From Deltaproteobacteria bacterium UBA1386 (lineage in GTDB: Bacteria > Desulfobacterota > Syntrophorhabdia > Syntrophorhabdales > Syntrophorhabdaceae): DNA of 18,691 nucleotides. Under the pieces are notes generated by a model that saw only the letters and a list, made by a program, of their open reading frames with translations, was not told the origin of the DNA and ran no database searches. Both the position numbers and the translations under genes were made by a program. The stretch is taken from contig DBQU01000027.1 in assembly GCA_002305765.1 (NCBI GenBank), forward strand, positions 1 through 18,691, in the 5' to 3' direction. Positions 6,596 to 14,236 of this stretch are shown in pieces (the stretch's first letter is position 1; every line of letters begins with the position of its first letter).

Positions 6596-7180
6596 ATGAA
6601 AGAATTCGTCAAGCAATATCCAGGTCTTTTTGTCGATATGATCGGGTCCATAGGTTACACCGATGGTTCCCGTCAGGCCAGGTCCGTCGACGACGGCATT
6701 GAACGGGTGTGCCTGCTCATCGAAGGGCAATCAAGAAGGAAGGGCAAGGTCATCTTCATTGGCAACGGGGGAAGCGCGGCCATCTCCAGCCATATGTCCA
6801 TAGATTTCTGGAAGAACGGCAACATCCCGTCCATGTGCTTCAACGATGGCGCCTTGCTCACCTGTCTCGGCAACGACTACGGGTATGAGAAGGTCTTCGA
6901 GAAGCCCATAGAGATGTTCATGAACAATGAGGATGTCCTTATCGCCATCAGCAGTTCCGGAAGGTCGCAGAATATCCTGAACGGTGTGAGGGCGGCGAGG
7001 GACATCGGTTGTGAGGCCGTCACACTGTCGGGTTTCGGCGAGGACAATCCTCTGCGAAGGATGGGCTCGCACAATTTCTTCGTTCCCGCGGACAAGTATG
7101 GGTTTGTGGAGATCGTTCACCAGTACATATGCCACTGGATACTCGATTCGATCCTGTACAACAGGTCGATATACAAATAA
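6596..7180 (+). CDS. SIS-domain sugar isomerase, GmhA-like (phosphoheptose isomerase type)
   Basis: A 194-residue SIS protein. It has the phosphosugar-binding loops FIGNGGSAAISSHMSIDF (54-71) and ISSSGRSQNIL (118-128), plus the C-terminal helix EIVHQYICHWI (172-182). GmhA converts sedoheptulose 7-phosphate to D-glycero-manno-heptose 7-phosphate, the first committed step of heptose synthesis. H66 aligns with a GmhA zinc ligand, but its partner Glu four residues on is Asp (D70), and the C-terminal Gln/His pair is represented by E172/H175/H180, so the metal site differs in detail. The gene starts 3 nt after the kinase stop, and the operon also carries kinase, phosphatase and nucleotidyltransferase genes for the remaining steps. 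A related phosphoketose could be the substrate. Confidence 0.85.
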   Translation: MKEFVKQYPGLFVDMIGSIGYTDGSRQARSVDDGIERVCLLIEGQSRRKGKVIFIGNGGSAAISSHMSIDFWKNGNIPSMCFNDGALLTCLGNDYGYEKVFEKPIEMFMNNEDVLIAISSSGRSQNILNGVRAARDIGCEAVTLSGFGEDNPLRRMGSHNFFVPADKYGFVEIVHQYICHWILDSILYNRSIYK

Positions 7181-7200
7181 ACAGGGGGTAACACCAAACC

Positions 7201-8196
7201 ATGACATCAAAAAAGGTCTTTGTAACAGGCGGAGCGGGTTACGTGGGTGCCGTTCTCGTGCCCAAGCTTTTGAAGAAAGGTTACGAGGTCAAGGTCCTTG
7301 ACCTCTTTCTCTATGGTGAGGACGTGCTCGACAGCGTCAAGGACGATCCGAAGCTCAAAAAGGTGAAGGGCGACATCAGGGACAGAAAGCTTCTGGAAAA
7401 GGAGATCCCCGGATACGATACGGTGATACACCTTGCCTGCATCTCCAACGACCCGAGCTACGAATTGGACCCTGACCTCGGCAAGTCGATAAATTACGAT
7501 GCCTTCATTCACCTTGTCGATGTAGCCAAGAAGGCAGGCGTGAAGAAGTTTGTCTACGCCTCGAGTTCCAGCGTGTACGGCGTCAAGGATGTTCCGGACG
7601 TCACGGAGGACCTGCCCCTTGAACCTCTCACGGACTATTCGAAATACAAGGCCCTTTGCGAGGACATACTCCTGAAGGAAGCGACGGACGATTTCATCGT
7701 ATCCATCATACGGCCCTCGACGGTGTGCGGTTATTCCCCCAGGCTGCGGCTTGACCTCACGGTGAACATCCTTACGAACCACGCGGTCAACAAGGGCGAG
7801 ATCACCGTCTTCGGCGGCGAGCAGATGAGGCCGAACCTGCACATCGAGGACATGACGGACTTCTACGTGTTCCTTCTCGAGGTTCCCGACGAAAAGATAC
7901 ACAAGACGGTCTACAATGTGGGCTACGAGAACTATAAGGTGAAGGAGATCGCTGAGATGGTCAAGGGTGTCATTGACCCGAAGCTCCCCATCATAACGAC
8001 CCCTTCCGATGACAACCGGTCCTACCAGGTGTCGTCGAAGAAGGTCAAGGAGGCCCTTGGGTACGTCCCAAAGCGCACCATCGAGGATGCCATACTGGAC
8101 CTCAAGAAGGCCTTCGATGATGGAAAGATACCTGATTCCATGAACGATATCAGGTACTACAACATCAAGACCATGCAGGCCGTCAATCTCAAATAG
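7201..8196 (+). CDS. NAD-dependent epimerase/dehydratase (extended SDR)
   Basis: A 331-residue extended short-chain dehydrogenase. The Rossmann motif GGAGYVG is at 10-16, followed by the acidic residue D34 at the end of strand 2, which favours NAD(H). HLACISNDP is at 77-85, YASSSSVYG at 119-127 and the catalytic pair YSKYK (Y146, K150) follows. The C-terminal half has RPSTVCGYSPRLRLD, HIEDM and a typical sugar-nucleotide-binding lobe. Such enzymes epimerise, dehydrate or reduce NDP-sugars; after GmhA/kinase/nucleotidyltransferase genes the likely substrate is the NDP-heptose. It is not a close match to HldD as I know it. GGGGG lies 12 nt before the ATG, and the gap to the isomerase gene is 20 nt. 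Substrate and reaction type are open. Confidence 0.85.
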   Translation: MTSKKVFVTGGAGYVGAVLVPKLLKKGYEVKVLDLFLYGEDVLDSVKDDPKLKKVKGDIRDRKLLEKEIPGYDTVIHLACISNDPSYELDPDLGKSINYDAFIHLVDVAKKAGVKKFVYASSSSVYGVKDVPDVTEDLPLEPLTDYSKYKALCEDILLKEATDDFIVSIIRPSTVCGYSPRLRLDLTVNILTNHAVNKGEITVFGGEQMRPNLHIEDMTDFYVFLLEVPDEKIHKTVYNVGYENYKVKEIAEMVKGVIDPKLPIITTPSDDNRSYQVSSKKVKEALGYVPKRTIEDAILDLKKAFDDGKIPDSMNDIRYYNIKTMQAVNLK

Positions 8197-8202
8197 GAGT
8201 CC

Positions 8203-9039
8203 ATGGTGCAGAACACACAAACCCCTGATTTCAAGGAACTTGAATCCCTTGCGAAGAAGATCAGAGCCCGGCTCGTGGTGATGTCCCACAGAACGGGGGC
8301 GGCCCACCTCGGTGGCGCGTTGTCCTGCGTGGATATCATAGTGGCGTGCTACTGGGCTCTTATGAACGTCGACCCCCAGAAGGCCTTCGACCCGGGCAGG
8401 GACAGGCTGATATTCAGCAAGGGACACGCCATCGCCACGCTGTACGTTGCCCTCGCCATGAAAGGCTTCTACCCCGAGGAGTTGCTTGACAGTTACGCGC
8501 AGTGCGGCAGCAAGCTGGCCGAGCACCCGGCCCCCTATTGCGTACCCGGCCTGGAGGTGGCGACAGGTTCCCTCGGGCATGGTCTGCCCGTGGGGCTTGG
8601 AATGGCCATGGCGGGAGCGATCAACCATGTGCCCTACGACGTTTTCGTTGTCATGAGCGATGGGGAGTGCAACGAAGGCTCGGTCTGGGAGGCGGCCATG
8701 CTGGCGCCGGCGCGGAGCATCGAGAACCTCGTCGTCTTTGTTGATTACAACAGATGGCAGGCCACGGGAAGAAGCGAGGAGATCATGGCGCTGCCGTCTT
8801 TGAGGCAAAAATGGGAAGCCTTCGGGTGGAACGCGTATGACGTGGACGGCCATGACATAAGGGCCGTCGTCGAGGCGGTGCGACTGGCGCCTCGCGGCGA
8901 CGGGAAGCCGGTGGCGGTGGTTGCCCACACCGTCAAGGGGAAAGGCGTCTCCTTCATGGAGGACGACAACAACTGGCATTACAGGATCCCCAATGAAGAG
9001 GAAGTGCAAAAAGCCTTAAAGGAGCTCGGTCAATTATGA
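8203..9039 (+). CDS. Transketolase, N-terminal (TPP-binding) subunit
   Basis: A 278-residue protein equal to the N-terminal third of transketolase, as in split two-subunit enzymes. The thiamine-diphosphate motif is complete: SDGECNEGSVWEA begins at 152, with the closing Asn at N183, 30 residues after D153. SKGHA (73-77), GSLGHGL (122-128) and H35 supply the usual active-site histidines. Transketolase moves two-carbon ketol units between sugar phosphates; with its partner it would make sedoheptulose 7-phosphate or an unusual ketose for this pathway. The ATG at 8203 is only 3 nt from AGGAG, and GTG at 8206 would be better spaced, so the start may be one codon later. The stop overlaps the partner gene by 4 nt, consistent with equal subunits. 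Confidence 0.93.
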   Translation: MVQNTQTPDFKELESLAKKIRARLVVMSHRTGAAHLGGALSCVDIIVACYWALMNVDPQKAFDPGRDRLIFSKGHAIATLYVALAMKGFYPEELLDSYAQCGSKLAEHPAPYCVPGLEVATGSLGHGLPVGLGMAMAGAINHVPYDVFVVMSDGECNEGSVWEAAMLAPARSIENLVVFVDYNRWQATGRSEEIMALPSLRQKWEAFGWNAYDVDGHDIRAVVEAVRLAPRGDGKPVAVVAHTVKGKGVSFMEDDNNWHYRIPNEEEVQKALKELGQL

Positions 9040-9974
9040 GAAACGCCTTTGCTTCAGAGATGACGAACATGGCCAGCGAAGACAGGAGGATCGTGCTGCT
9101 TTCAGGCGACATAGGGAACCGGCTCTTTGACGATTACAAAGGCCATGCCCCGGACCGTTTTGTCAACTGCGGCATAGCGGAAGCCAACATGATCGGCGTA
9201 GCTTCAGGGATGGCGATGTGCGGGCTCCGGCCGATCGCCTACACCATCACCCCTTTCATCACGGCGAGGTGCTACGAGCAGATCAAGGTCGATGTGTGCT
9301 ATCACAATCTGCCCGTGATCATCGTTGGCGTGGGGGGCGGCCTGTCTTACGCGGAGCTTCTCTCCACCCATCATTCCTGCGACGACATCGCGCTCCTACG
9401 CATACTGCCCAACATGACGGTCATCTGCCCCAGTGACAGCCACGAGGTCCGGGCCGCCTTAAGGGCGGCGGTCGCCCACGGTGGTCCCGTCTACATCCGT
9501 CTGGGCAAGAAGAACGAGCCCCTCATCCATGACAGTCAACCGGAGTTCACCATCGGCAAGGGCATCGTGATACGCGAAGGCGCCGATGTCTGCATGCTCA
9601 GCACCGGCAACCTTATGCCCCTCGCGCTTGAGACCGCCGCGCTGTTCGGAGACGACGGCATCTCGGCCCGGGTCGTGAGCTTTCACACGGTGAAGCCCCT
9701 CGATGAAGACCTGCTGACAGAGGCTTTTAACAACTTTGATGTCGTTATCACCCTCGAGGAACACGGGTTGTTGGGAGGGTTCGGCAGCAGCGTTTCGGAG
9801 TGGCTGGTGAAAAGGCCGGCGGCGAGGGCGGACCTCCTGCAGATCGGAGTGGACGACGTCTTCTGCTACGAGGCCGGCAAGCAGGACGACGCCCGAAGGA
9901 CATTCAACATCACGAAGGAGTCGATCGTGGAAAGGACCCGCGATCTCTACCGCAACAGAAAGCAGGGAACCTGA
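9036..9974 (+). CDS. Transketolase, C-terminal (pyrimidine-binding) subunit
   Basis: A 312-residue partner of the preceding gene. It contains the pyrimidine-binding domain, with the cofactor-activating glutamate E49 in FVNCGIAEANMIGVASGMA, THHSCDDIALLR, and the C-terminal transketolase domain beginning near GKGIVIREGADVCMLSTG and including EEHGLLGGFGSSV. Together with the N-terminal subunit this gives a full-length transketolase equivalent; the catalytic dimer needs both. GGAG lies 11 nt before the ATG, which overlaps the upstream stop (ATGA). Split transketolases of this kind are often found in biosynthetic clusters rather than in central metabolism, so a dedicated role is likely. Donor and acceptor sugars cannot be read from the sequence. 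Confidence 0.92.
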   Translation: MRNAFASEMTNMASEDRRIVLLSGDIGNRLFDDYKGHAPDRFVNCGIAEANMIGVASGMAMCGLRPIAYTITPFITARCYEQIKVDVCYHNLPVIIVGVGGGLSYAELLSTHHSCDDIALLRILPNMTVICPSDSHEVRAALRAAVAHGGPVYIRLGKKNEPLIHDSQPEFTIGKGIVIREGADVCMLSTGNLMPLALETAALFGDDGISARVVSFHTVKPLDEDLLTEAFNNFDVVITLEEHGLLGGFGSSVSEWLVKRPAARADLLQIGVDDVFCYEAGKQDDARRTFNITKESIVERTRDLYRNRKQGT

Positions 9975-9990
9975 AATACCGTCCGGGACA

Positions 9991-10620
9991 ATGCCAGTGA
10001 TCATCGGTGTGGATTTTGACAATACCATCGTCAGCTACGATGAGCTCATCTACCGCGAGGCGATCGAGCGGGGACTGCTAAACGGTGAGGTTTTGAAGAA
10101 CAAGAAGATCATTCGCGATGCGATCCGCGAATTGCCCGACGGGGAGATAGAATGGCAGAAGATACAGGCGGCTATCTACGGCCCGAAGATGGACAGGGCG
10201 ACGGTGATCGAGGGTGTATTTGATTTCTTCGCCCTTTGCAAGGATAGAGGAATCAGGACACATATCGTGAGCCATAAGACGCAGTTCGCAAATTACGACA
10301 CAACGGAAACGGATCTTCGAAAAGAAGCGTTGACGTGGCTGGGCAGGGCGGGGTTCTTCACTATGGGGCTGACCGGTCTTTCCGCCGGGGATGTCTATTT
10401 CGAATCCACCAGGGTCGACAAGATCAACAGGATCAGGTCCCTCGGGTGCACACATTTCATCGATGACCTCGAGGAGACATTTCGCGAGCCCTCCTTCCCG
10501 TCGGACATAGAGAAGATACTCTTCAACTCCCACGCGTCGGGAGACTTCACGGCACGGACCGGCGGAAAGGTCTTTGTGGACTGGAAGGACATCGGGGGAT
10601 ATTTTTTCGATGGAAGATAG
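9991..10620 (+). CDS. HAD-like hydrolase of unknown substrate
   Basis: A 209-residue protein with a haloacid-dehalogenase layout: GVDFDNTIVSYD at the N-terminus with nucleophile D8 and D10, motif II in THIVSHKTQ (S94), a candidate motif III lysine K144, and CTHFIDDLEETF with D158/D159 as motif IV. All four catalytic positions are filled, so phosphatase activity is plausible. A helical cap of about 75 residues lies between motifs I and II. It is not the GmhB type, since the Cys/His zinc loop is missing. No Shine-Dalgarno is obvious 16 nt after the transketolase stop. It overlaps the next gene, an APH-type kinase, by 11 nt; a linked kinase and phosphatase suggests work on one phosphorylated intermediate or polysaccharide decoration. 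Confidence 0.75.
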   Translation: MPVIIGVDFDNTIVSYDELIYREAIERGLLNGEVLKNKKIIRDAIRELPDGEIEWQKIQAAIYGPKMDRATVIEGVFDFFALCKDRGIRTHIVSHKTQFANYDTTETDLRKEALTWLGRAGFFTMGLTGLSAGDVYFESTRVDKINRIRSLGCTHFIDDLEETFREPSFPSDIEKILFNSHASGDFTARTGGKVFVDWKDIGGYFFDGR

Positions 10621-11668
10621 GGACAACAGGAGATACGCCGATGTTGCCGATGACCTCGCCCGCGTGTACGGCCTGCATGTGCGGTCCGTGGAGAGGACGG
10701 GTAAGGGAAAGAACAGCCAGGTCTACCACGTGGTCTCCGGGAACAATACGCCTTTCATCGTCAAGTACTACTTTCGGAACAAGCTCGACAGCAGGGACCG
10801 TCTGAAGGTCGAGTTCTCGAGTCTCACCTTCCTCTGGAAGAACGGGGTGCGCTGCATTCCGGAACCCGTCATGGCCGATGAGAGATCGGGGAGCGCGGTG
10901 TACAGCTATATCGCCGGCGAGCGGCCGTCGATGGACGATATCTCGAATGAGGACATTGCCTTCGCCGTCGATTTTCTTTCAACCCTCAAGGACCTGAGGG
11001 TATCGGCAGCCGTGAAGGACCTGCCGGCCGCATCGGAGGCATGTTTTTCCTTTCAGGAGCTCCTTGACAATATTGATCTTCGTTACAGGAGACTTGTGAA
11101 AGGTACCGTCGATGTGGCGCACGACCCTTTCCATGAATTCATCAGTAAAGACTTTGTCTCAGCATTTGCCGAGATAAGCGAATGGTGCCGGAGCAGATTT
11201 CGGGAAAGGTCGATATCGCCAGAGTGCCTGGCCGTCGAGGGAAGGACGCTCAGCCCCTCGGATTTCGGGTTTCACAACTCCATCAGGAACGCGTCGGGCC
11301 AACTGTTCTTCGTGGATTTCGAATACTTCGGCTGGGATGACCCGGCAAAGACTGTATCCGATTTTATCCTTCACCCGGCGATGGGGCTCATGGAAGACCA
11401 GAAGAGGGTTTTTTACATTGCCATGCTGGACCGTTTCAAGGACTACCCGGACCTTGCGGAAAGGGTTGAGATCTATTACCCCCTTTACGGCCTCAAGTGG
11501 TGCATGATATTCCTCAACGAATTCCTGCCCGACCAGATGTCGCGCCGGAGATTCGCGGGTTGTGTCGAACAGGAGGAGGAGAAGATCCTGGGCGAGCAGC
11601 TGATGAAATCCAAAAACATGTTGAAAGACATTGCAAAAGAGTATAAAAGATTTCCGTACAATCGGTAA
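10610..11668 (+). CDS. APH-type phosphotransferase (small-molecule kinase)
   Basis: A 352-residue protein kinase-like phosphotransferase of the aminoglycoside phosphotransferase/choline kinase group. Seen motifs are the nucleotide-loop region GKGKNSQVYHV (31-41), the ATP lysine K52 in FIVKYYF, a pairing glutamate near E68, the catalytic loop SPSDFGFHN with D218 and N223, and the metal aspartate D236 in FFVDFEYFGWDDP. The Brenner-type His that normally precedes the catalytic Asp by two residues is Ser. It probably phosphorylates a sugar or other small alcohol during polysaccharide synthesis; resistance to aminoglycosides is unlikely in this context. I prefer the ATG at 10610 (GGGGGA about 10 nt upstream) to the in-frame TTG at 10574, which gives a longer overlap. 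Confidence 0.78.
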   Translation: MEDRDNRRYADVADDLARVYGLHVRSVERTGKGKNSQVYHVVSGNNTPFIVKYYFRNKLDSRDRLKVEFSSLTFLWKNGVRCIPEPVMADERSGSAVYSYIAGERPSMDDISNEDIAFAVDFLSTLKDLRVSAAVKDLPAASEACFSFQELLDNIDLRYRRLVKGTVDVAHDPFHEFISKDFVSAFAEISEWCRSRFRERSISPECLAVEGRTLSPSDFGFHNSIRNASGQLFFVDFEYFGWDDPAKTVSDFILHPAMGLMEDQKRVFYIAMLDRFKDYPDLAERVEIYYPLYGLKWCMIFLNEFLPDQMSRRRFAGCVEQEEEKILGEQLMKSKNMLKDIAKEYKRFPYNR

Positions 11669-11711
11669 TTGTCGGGTCCATCTGCAAAGGTTTCAAATAA
11701 AAGGAGGAGAT

Positions 11712-12377
11712 ATGGGAAGATTGCTTAACGTTGTCACGCCGCTTCACCAGATGACAAAACGGGCTTATATCGACCGGATGGTGGATGACAAGGTCCACTG
11801 CATGCTAAAGGCCAAGGAGTACGAATTCGACTACTGGGATGGAGATCGCCGGTATGGGTACGGCGGCTACAGATACATCGACAACAGGTGGCAAAAGGTC
11901 GCCAAACCTCTCATTGAACTCTACGGGCTCAAACCCGACGCGAAGATCCTCGACGTGGGCTGCGGCAAGGCGTTTCTCCTGTATGAATTCAAGCAGCTCC
12001 TGCCCGATGCCCAGATCGTTGGTTTCGATATTTCCAAGCACGGGCTTGCGGACGCCAAGGAAGAGATCAGGGGAAACCTTTTCAGGTATCGCGCCCAGGA
12101 CCGTCTTCCCTGGGGAGACGACCACTTCGACCTGGTGATATCCCTCGGCTGCCTGCACAACCTGCGCATCTTCGAGCTCGAAACGGCCGTCAAGGAGATC
12201 GAGCGTGTCGGCAAGAACAAGTACATAATGGTCGAAAGCTACAGGAACGAGCTGGAGCAGTTCAACCTCCAGTGCTGGGCGCTCACCGCGGAATCATTCT
12301 TCGACACCGCGGAATGGATCTGGCTCTATGACCACTTCGGATATACCGGGGACTACGAGTTCATCTATTTCGAATAG
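11712..12377 (+). CDS. Class I SAM-dependent methyltransferase
   Basis: A 221-residue class I methyltransferase. Motif I is ILDVGCGKAF (79-88), followed by IVGFDIS with the ribose-binding acidic residue, and LVISLGCLHN in the motif IV region. The N-terminal 65 residues carry an aromatic, glycine-rich stretch (YWDGDRRYGYGGYRYIDNRW, 41-60) that may form the acceptor pocket. The ATG at 11712 is chosen because AAGGAGGAG lies at the ideal distance; the longer in-frame reading from 11631 lies partly inside the kinase gene and has no ribosome site. It is 43 nt downstream of the kinase gene, one of the larger gaps in the operon. The role would be methylating a sugar or sugar nucleotide; regiochemistry is unknown. 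Confidence 0.87.
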   Translation: MGRLLNVVTPLHQMTKRAYIDRMVDDKVHCMLKAKEYEFDYWDGDRRYGYGGYRYIDNRWQKVAKPLIELYGLKPDAKILDVGCGKAFLLYEFKQLLPDAQIVGFDISKHGLADAKEEIRGNLFRYRAQDRLPWGDDHFDLVISLGCLHNLRIFELETAVKEIERVGKNKYIMVESYRNELEQFNLQCWALTAESFFDTAEWIWLYDHFGYTGDYEFIYFE

Positions 12378-12404
12378 TCTCTGCTCAGACGATGGAGGTG
12401 ACCT

Positions 12405-13454
12405 TTGAAAGTTAAGAAGATGAAGGCCGGGATATTGGTCCAATCGAACGCGCCCCTTGAGGTCGCGGAGATAGACATGCCCGAGAAGCTTTCCTTTGGC
12501 CAGGTTCTGGTCAAGATACACTTCAGTGGAATATGCGGTGCCCAGCTCAACGAGATATCCGCGGCCAAGGGGCCGGACAAGTTTCTGCCCCACCTCCTCG
12601 GCCACGAGGGTTCGGGGACGGTCCTGGAAACAGGAGAAGGGGTCACGACCGTGAAGGAAGGTGATACCGTTGTCCTTCACTGGCGCCAGAGTGACGGCAT
12701 CCAGTCCAACACGCCGACATACAACTGGAACGGGAAAAAGGTGAACGCCGGGTGGGTGACGACCTTCAACAATTATGCGGTCATCTCCGAGAACCGCCTG
12801 ACGAAGATCCCCGATGATTTCGACCTCAGGATAGCGCCCCTTTTTGGATGCGCCGTGACAACCGCCATGGGCGTTGTAAACAACGATGCCCATGTGAAGG
12901 TTGGCCAGTCCGTGGTAGTCTTCGGGGTCGGCGGGGTCGGCCTCAACGTGGTCCAGTCCGCCGCCATGGTCTCCGCCCATCCAATAATCGGCATTGATAT
13001 TCGTGACAACAAGCTCGATATGGCGAAGCGCTTCGGCGCGACGCATTGCTTCAACTCCGCGACGATGAAGGATCTCGCCGGTGAGATCAGGAAGATCGTG
13101 GGCAATGCCGGCGCCGATGTGGTCGTCGACACGACGGGCAACGCCAGGGTGATCGAACAGGCGTACGACTTGACGCACCCCGACGGAAAGACCATCCTCG
13201 TCGGGGTCCCAAGGAAGGGGGACAACATCAACATCTACTCCCTGCCCCTCCATTTCAAGAAGGTCCTGACAGGCTCGCACGGCGGTGGAGTCGACCCCCA
13301 CATCGACATCCCCCGCTACATCCGCCTCGTCAACACGGGAAAGATGAAGCTGGACGGCATCATCACCCATGAGTTCTCTCTCGATGACATCAACCAGGCC
13401 CTGGACCTCGTGAGAAGCGGCGAAGCGGGCAGGGTGCTCATCGCGATGGAATAG
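12405..13454 (+). CDS. Zinc-dependent alcohol dehydrogenase (MDR family) lacking the structural-zinc lobe
   Basis: A 349-residue medium-chain dehydrogenase. The catalytic zinc ligands are present: C44 in SGICGAQ, H67 and E68 in LGHEGSG, and C149 in FGCAVTTAMG. The NAD(P)-binding motif is VFGVGGVGLNV (172-182), with D about 20 residues later in GIDIRDNK, favouring NAD. The four-cysteine structural zinc loop of classical ADHs is missing; that region instead reads HWRQSDGIQSNTPTYNWNG. It would oxidise or reduce a hydroxyl/carbonyl on a sugar or its side chain. The TTG at 12405 is preceded by GGAGG with 6-nt spacing, so I take it over the ATG at 12420. The gap to the methyltransferase is 27 nt. 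Confidence 0.88.
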   Translation: MKVKKMKAGILVQSNAPLEVAEIDMPEKLSFGQVLVKIHFSGICGAQLNEISAAKGPDKFLPHLLGHEGSGTVLETGEGVTTVKEGDTVVLHWRQSDGIQSNTPTYNWNGKKVNAGWVTTFNNYAVISENRLTKIPDDFDLRIAPLFGCAVTTAMGVVNNDAHVKVGQSVVVFGVGGVGLNVVQSAAMVSAHPIIGIDIRDNKLDMAKRFGATHCFNSATMKDLAGEIRKIVGNAGADVVVDTTGNARVIEQAYDLTHPDGKTILVGVPRKGDNINIYSLPLHFKKVLTGSHGGGVDPHIDIPRYIRLVNTGKMKLDGIITHEFSLDDINQALDLVRSGEAGRVLIAME

Positions 13455-13509
13455 TGTCAGCCGCCAGGGAAAGGGTTGCAGTTCGAATATGGTTGAAGGA
13501 AAACGGAAT

Positions 13510-14202
13510 ATGAAAGGACCTGAAAAGAAGGCCGCGACGAAGGAGCCTCAATACCAGATGCTGCTTGATCTGCGTAAACGGAAAAAGAGGGCGACATCGC
13601 TGGGACTCATGACCGACCAGGTCTGGCATGACGATCCAAAGCGGTTGTCATTCCTCCTGTCGCGGTACAAGTTTGTGGCCAAGATGCTGAGCGGAAAGGA
13701 CCATGTCCTGGAGATCGGCTGCGGGGACGCCTTCGGGTCCAGGATCGTCCACCAGGAGGTCAAGAGGCTGACGGTCATCGATTTCGACCCCATCTTCATC
13801 GATGACATCAGGTCTCGAATGGAAAGCGACTGGCAATTCGACGCAAAGGTGCACGACATGCTGTCGAAGCCCTTCGGGAATGGATTCGATGGCATCTACT
13901 CCCTCGACGTCATTGAGCACATTCCTGCCGAGAAGGAAGACCTGTTCATGTCGAACCTGGTCTCGTCTCTTTCCGAACACGGGGTTGCCGTCATCGGTAC
14001 CCCCAGCATTCAGTCGCAGGATTACGCGAACGTCCAGAGCAAGGAAGGCCATGTGAATTGTAAGGATTATCGTGAACTGAGAGAGTTGATGGAGAGATAT
14101 TTCCACAATGTTTTTCTCTTTTCCATGAACGATGAGGTTGTCCACACGGGATTTTATCGAATGGCACATTACCTGTTCGTCCTTTGCACGGGCAAGAAGT
14201 GA
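13510..14202 (+). CDS. Class I SAM-dependent methyltransferase
   Basis: A protein of about 230 residues with the methyltransferase motif I HVLEIGCGDAFGS, the acidic post-I residue in VIDFDPIF, and SLDVIEHIPAEKEDLF in motif IV, a UbiG-like pattern common in sugar and small-molecule methyltransferases. A basic N-terminal stretch (KKAATKEP, RKRKKRA) precedes the fold. Two starts are possible: ATG 13489 and ATG 13510. AGGA at 13497-13500 favours 13510, while the longer form adds MVEGKRN. It follows the dehydrogenase by 34-55 nt. It is the second of three methyltransferase genes in the operon and is not an obvious duplicate of the first. The acceptor is unknown. Confidence 0.85.
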   Translation: MKGPEKKAATKEPQYQMLLDLRKRKKRATSLGLMTDQVWHDDPKRLSFLLSRYKFVAKMLSGKDHVLEIGCGDAFGSRIVHQEVKRLTVIDFDPIFIDDIRSRMESDWQFDAKVHDMLSKPFGNGFDGIYSLDVIEHIPAEKEDLFMSNLVSSLSEHGVAVIGTPSIQSQDYANVQSKEGHVNCKDYRELRELMERYFHNVFLFSMNDEVVHTGFYRMAHYLFVLCTGKK

Positions 14203-14236
14203 TCCGTCATGAGGGGCCTCTCATGCAAGAGCATGT

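Noticed and set aside
7207..9009. A 600-codon open frame on the minus strand
   Set aside because: It lies fully opposite the SDR and transketolase genes, whose + strand products have complete family motifs. The minus-strand translation shows no recognisable domain and is a by-product of GC-rich codon bias.
10610..11668. Aminoglycoside resistance gene
   Set aside because: Although the fold is APH-like, the surroundings are all polysaccharide genes and nothing indicates mobile or resistance context. A metabolic kinase is more likely.
12294..13370. A 358-codon minus-strand open frame
   Set aside because: It is antisense to the methyltransferase end and the alcohol dehydrogenase, with a composition rich in V, D, H and R typical of shadow frames and no motif.
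14208..14225. Palindrome CATGAG-GGGCCT-CTCATG between the second methyltransferase and the RmlD-like gene
   Set aside because: The stem is short (6 bp) with no T-run after it, and genes continue on the same strand, so a terminator is not supported. It may just be chance.
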